Below are positions 62,189-64,000 of a stretch of DNA of 64,000 nt, in pieces. Made by a program: the position numbers and the translations under genes. The stretch is from Mycolicibacterium goodii (GTDB taxonomy: Bacteria; Actinomycetota; Actinomycetes; Mycobacteriales; Mycobacteriaceae), in the NCBI RefSeq assembly GCF_001187505.1, contig NZ_CP012150.1, positions 434,001 through 498,000 of the forward strand, in the 5' to 3' direction. The notes beneath the pieces were generated by a model, which was given only the letters and a program-made list of their open reading frames with translations, was not told where the DNA came from and searched no databases. Numbering within the stretch: the stretch's first letter is position 1; each line of letters begins with the position of its first letter.

Positions 62189-62256
62189 CCGACCATCTCT
62201 ACCAGCGCCTGCCGTGGCGCCACCTTCGAGACGTCCCGGCGAGCTACCGTGCAGGG

Positions 62257-62772
62257 GTGGCACTGTTCCTGCGAAAGCTGTTGCGCATCGGCGAACTGCC
62301 CGATGCGCTGCGGGCCGAGGCCGAGACCGAAGGCGTCCTGTTCCTCGCCGAGTACGTCCCGGTGACCAGGCGGTTCAGCGGTGCCATCCCCGGCAAGCGG
62401 GCCGCGGGCAGCGTGTCGAGCTACGCCGGTGCCGTCGTGCTCACCGAGCAACGCGCGCTCGCCACGCTGGCGACGTTGCCGAAGCTGGCGGGCCGCACCG
62501 TCGACCAGCCGTGGTCGGCGCCTCAGCAGGGCGCGGTGGCGGCGCGGATCGCCGCCGACGGCCTCACGATCGAGGCCGACCTGGCCGAGGTGGGCCGACG
62601 CTGCAGCCGTTCGGAAAGCTCTTTCCACAACCATTTCGAAGGCCACCTTTCGCTGCACTACAAGGTCGAGATACCCGAGGACGTCCTCTCACGGTTGCCG
62701 CTGCGGTCGCTGGCGTTCGACGTGGGACCGGAGTACGTGTTCCGCGCCGTGGGCGTGCAGTACCACCCGTAG
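62257..62772 (+). CDS. Conserved hypothetical protein
   Basis: This protein of about 171 residues has no recognised motif. It reads as a soluble alpha/beta protein (GVLFLAEYVPVTRRFSG, then SYAGAVVLTEQRALATLA and SESSFHNHFEGHLSLHYKV). GTG 62257, with GCAGGG just before, is chosen because the residues upstream lack a family look and overlap the divergent phosphatase start. I cannot assign a function. Confidence 0.65.
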   Translation: MALFLRKLLRIGELPDALRAEAETEGVLFLAEYVPVTRRFSGAIPGKRAAGSVSSYAGAVVLTEQRALATLATLPKLAGRTVDQPWSAPQQGAVAARIAADGLTIEADLAEVGRRCSRSESSFHNHFEGHLSLHYKVEIPEDVLSRLPLRSLAFDVGPEYVFRAVGVQYHP

Positions 62773-62855
62773 GGATGAGTTGCTCCCGATGAGCCAAACG
62801 GTTGCGGGACCGCGGCCGAGGCTGTTCGGTCGTCACCGGAACGGAAGGATGCGAT

Positions 62856-64000
62856 GTGACCGAGCCGCAACGGCAGAACCTGCTGATCGTGCACTGGCAT
62901 GACCTGGGCCGACACCTGGGCGCCTACGGCCATGCCGATGTGCACAGCCCCCGGTTGGACCAACTCGCACGTGAAGGCATCCTGTTCACCCGCGCGCATG
63001 CCACCGCGCCGTTGTGCTCGCCGTCGCGGGGTTCGCTGTTCACCGGGCGCTACCCGCAGAGCAACGGCCTGGTCGGCCTGGCCCACCACGGTTGGGAGTA
63101 CCGTGCGGGCGTCCGCACGCTGCCGCAGATCCTGTCCGAATCCGGTTGGCGCACCGCATTGTTCGGCATGCAGCACGAGACCTCGTTTCCCAGCCGGCTC
63201 GGCTTCGACGAGTTCGACGTGTCGAATTCGTTCTGTGAGTATGTCGTCGAGCAGGCCACCCGCTGGCTCGCCGAGCCGCCGAGGCGGCCGTTTCTGCTCA
63301 CGGCCGGTTTCTTCGAGACGCACCGCCCCTATCCGCGTGACCGCTACGAACCCGCCGACCCCGCCGCCGTGGTGGTACCCGGCTATCTGCCCGACACCGA
63401 CGAGGTGCGCGAGGACCTCGCCGAGTTCCACGGGTCGATCGCGGTCGCCGACGCCAAGGTCGGCGAACTGCTCGACGCGCTGGCGGCCGCAGGCCTCGAC
63501 GACGACACCTGGGTGGTGTTCATGACCGACCACGGTCCGGCGTTGCCGCGGGCCAAGTCGACGCTGTACGACGCGGGCACCGGTATCGCGATGATCGTCC
63601 GGCCGCCGCGTTCGGCGGGCATCGCACCGCACCGGTACGAGGACCTGTTCAGCGGTGTGGACCTGCTGCCGACCCTGCTCGAGCTTCTCGGCGTGCCGAT
63701 CCCCGACGACGTCGAAGGCCTCTCGCATGCGGCCGCCCTGACCGACGGCGGAAACGATCCTGCTCGGGATCTCCCGCAGGTGCGCACCGAGGTGTACACC
63801 GCCAAGACCTACCACGATTCCTTCGACCCGATCCGCGCGGTGCGGACCAAGGATTACAGCTACATCGAAAACTACGCTCCCCGAACACTGTTGGATCTGC
63901 CGTGGGACATCGCCGACAGTCCGCCGGGCCGCATTCTCGCCCCCGACGTGCTCGCGCCGCGCCCCAGCCGCGAACTCTACGATCTGGTGGCCGATCCGGG
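62856..64000 (+). CDS. Sulfatase family hydrolase, partial at the window edge
   Basis: At least 381 residues of a type I sulfatase are present. The formylglycine motif CSPSRGSLFTGR places the modified cysteine at Cys54, which needs the FGE maturase. The C-terminal DHGPALPRAK (metal-binding Asp-His) and TLLELLGVPIP are typical. The first metal site, usually Asp-Asp, reads His15-Asp16 (VHWHDLG). It starts at GTG 62856 with GGAAGGA upstream and is cut by the window's end at DLVADPG. The substrate may be a sulfate or phosphonate ester. Confidence 0.9.
   Translation, partial: MTEPQRQNLLIVHWHDLGRHLGAYGHADVHSPRLDQLAREGILFTRAHATAPLCSPSRGSLFTGRYPQSNGLVGLAHHGWEYRAGVRTLPQILSESGWRTALFGMQHETSFPSRLGFDEFDVSNSFCEYVVEQATRWLAEPPRRPFLLTAGFFETHRPYPRDRYEPADPAAVVVPGYLPDTDEVREDLAEFHGSIAVADAKVGELLDALAAAGLDDDTWVVFMTDHGPALPRAKSTLYDAGTGIAMIVRPPRSAGIAPHRYEDLFSGVDLLPTLLELLGVPIPDDVEGLSHAAALTDGGNDPARDLPQVRTEVYTAKTYHDSFDPIRAVRTKDYSYIENYAPRTLLDLPWDIADSPPGRILAPDVLAPRPSRELYDLVADP

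Overview
The window is high-GC actinobacterial DNA that reads as a fast-growing mycobacterium (Mycolicibacterium, close to M. smegmatis). The evidence is a phnF-phnDCE locus with two exact TGGTATAGACCA boxes, as known for M. smegmatis PhnF, and a right end ordered like M. tuberculosis Rv0308-Rv0315 (PAP2 phosphatase, L,D-transpeptidase-like protein, NTF2-like protein, Pro/Thr-rich Hsp70-like protein, GH16 glucanase). GTG starts are frequent and operons overlap by ATGA or GTGA. I saw no tRNA, rRNA or CRISPR array.

Bases 1-11.7 kb are accessory. A partial metallo-beta-lactamase-fold gene is followed by several regulator/oxidoreductase pairs: Rrf2 with an NmrA-like reductase, XRE/MmyB with an F420-type NAD(P) reductase, TetR with an amidase, and TetR with an MDR reductase. 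Three of the pairs (all but XRE/MmyB) have recognisable operator palindromes. An IS110-type element, a chimeric pseudogene and two decayed IS630-type transposase ends are mixed in.

Bases 11.7-17.9 kb hold the most striking system, a five-gene minus-strand terpenoid operon: polyprenyl diphosphate synthase, ispH, dxs, ispG, then a class I terpene cyclase. It carries its own copies of the entry enzyme and both iron-sulfur enzymes of the MEP pathway. The dxs/ispH/prenyl-synthase part recalls M. tuberculosis dxs2-lytB1-idsB next to the tuberculosinol genes, but the terminal enzymes differ. About 1 kb of lower-GC non-coding DNA with a MarR-type palindrome lies upstream, followed by a TetR/P450 pair.

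Bases 21-43 kb hold envelope and oxidative metabolism genes. Between 26.7 and 40.8 kb lies a probable catabolic regulon: acyl-CoA dehydrogenase, DAO-family oxidase, ADP-forming acyl-CoA ligase, phytoene-desaturase-like oxidoreductase, BetI-like TetR, a PotABCD-type transporter, a class III aminotransferase and a Rieske oxygenase. They are tied together by a repeated palindrome, GACTGA-N4-TCAGTC, at the divergent promoters. Uptake and breakdown of an N-methylated or polyamine-like compound is an inference.

Bases 43-64 kb are core-like: phosphate uptake (phnF/phnDCE), GH16, a five-gene peptide transporter (opp/dpp order A-C-B-D-F), the Hsp70-like membrane protein, a FAD-Rieske fusion, lipid phosphatases including a PAP2-diacylglycerol-kinase fusion, and a sulfatase running off the right edge.
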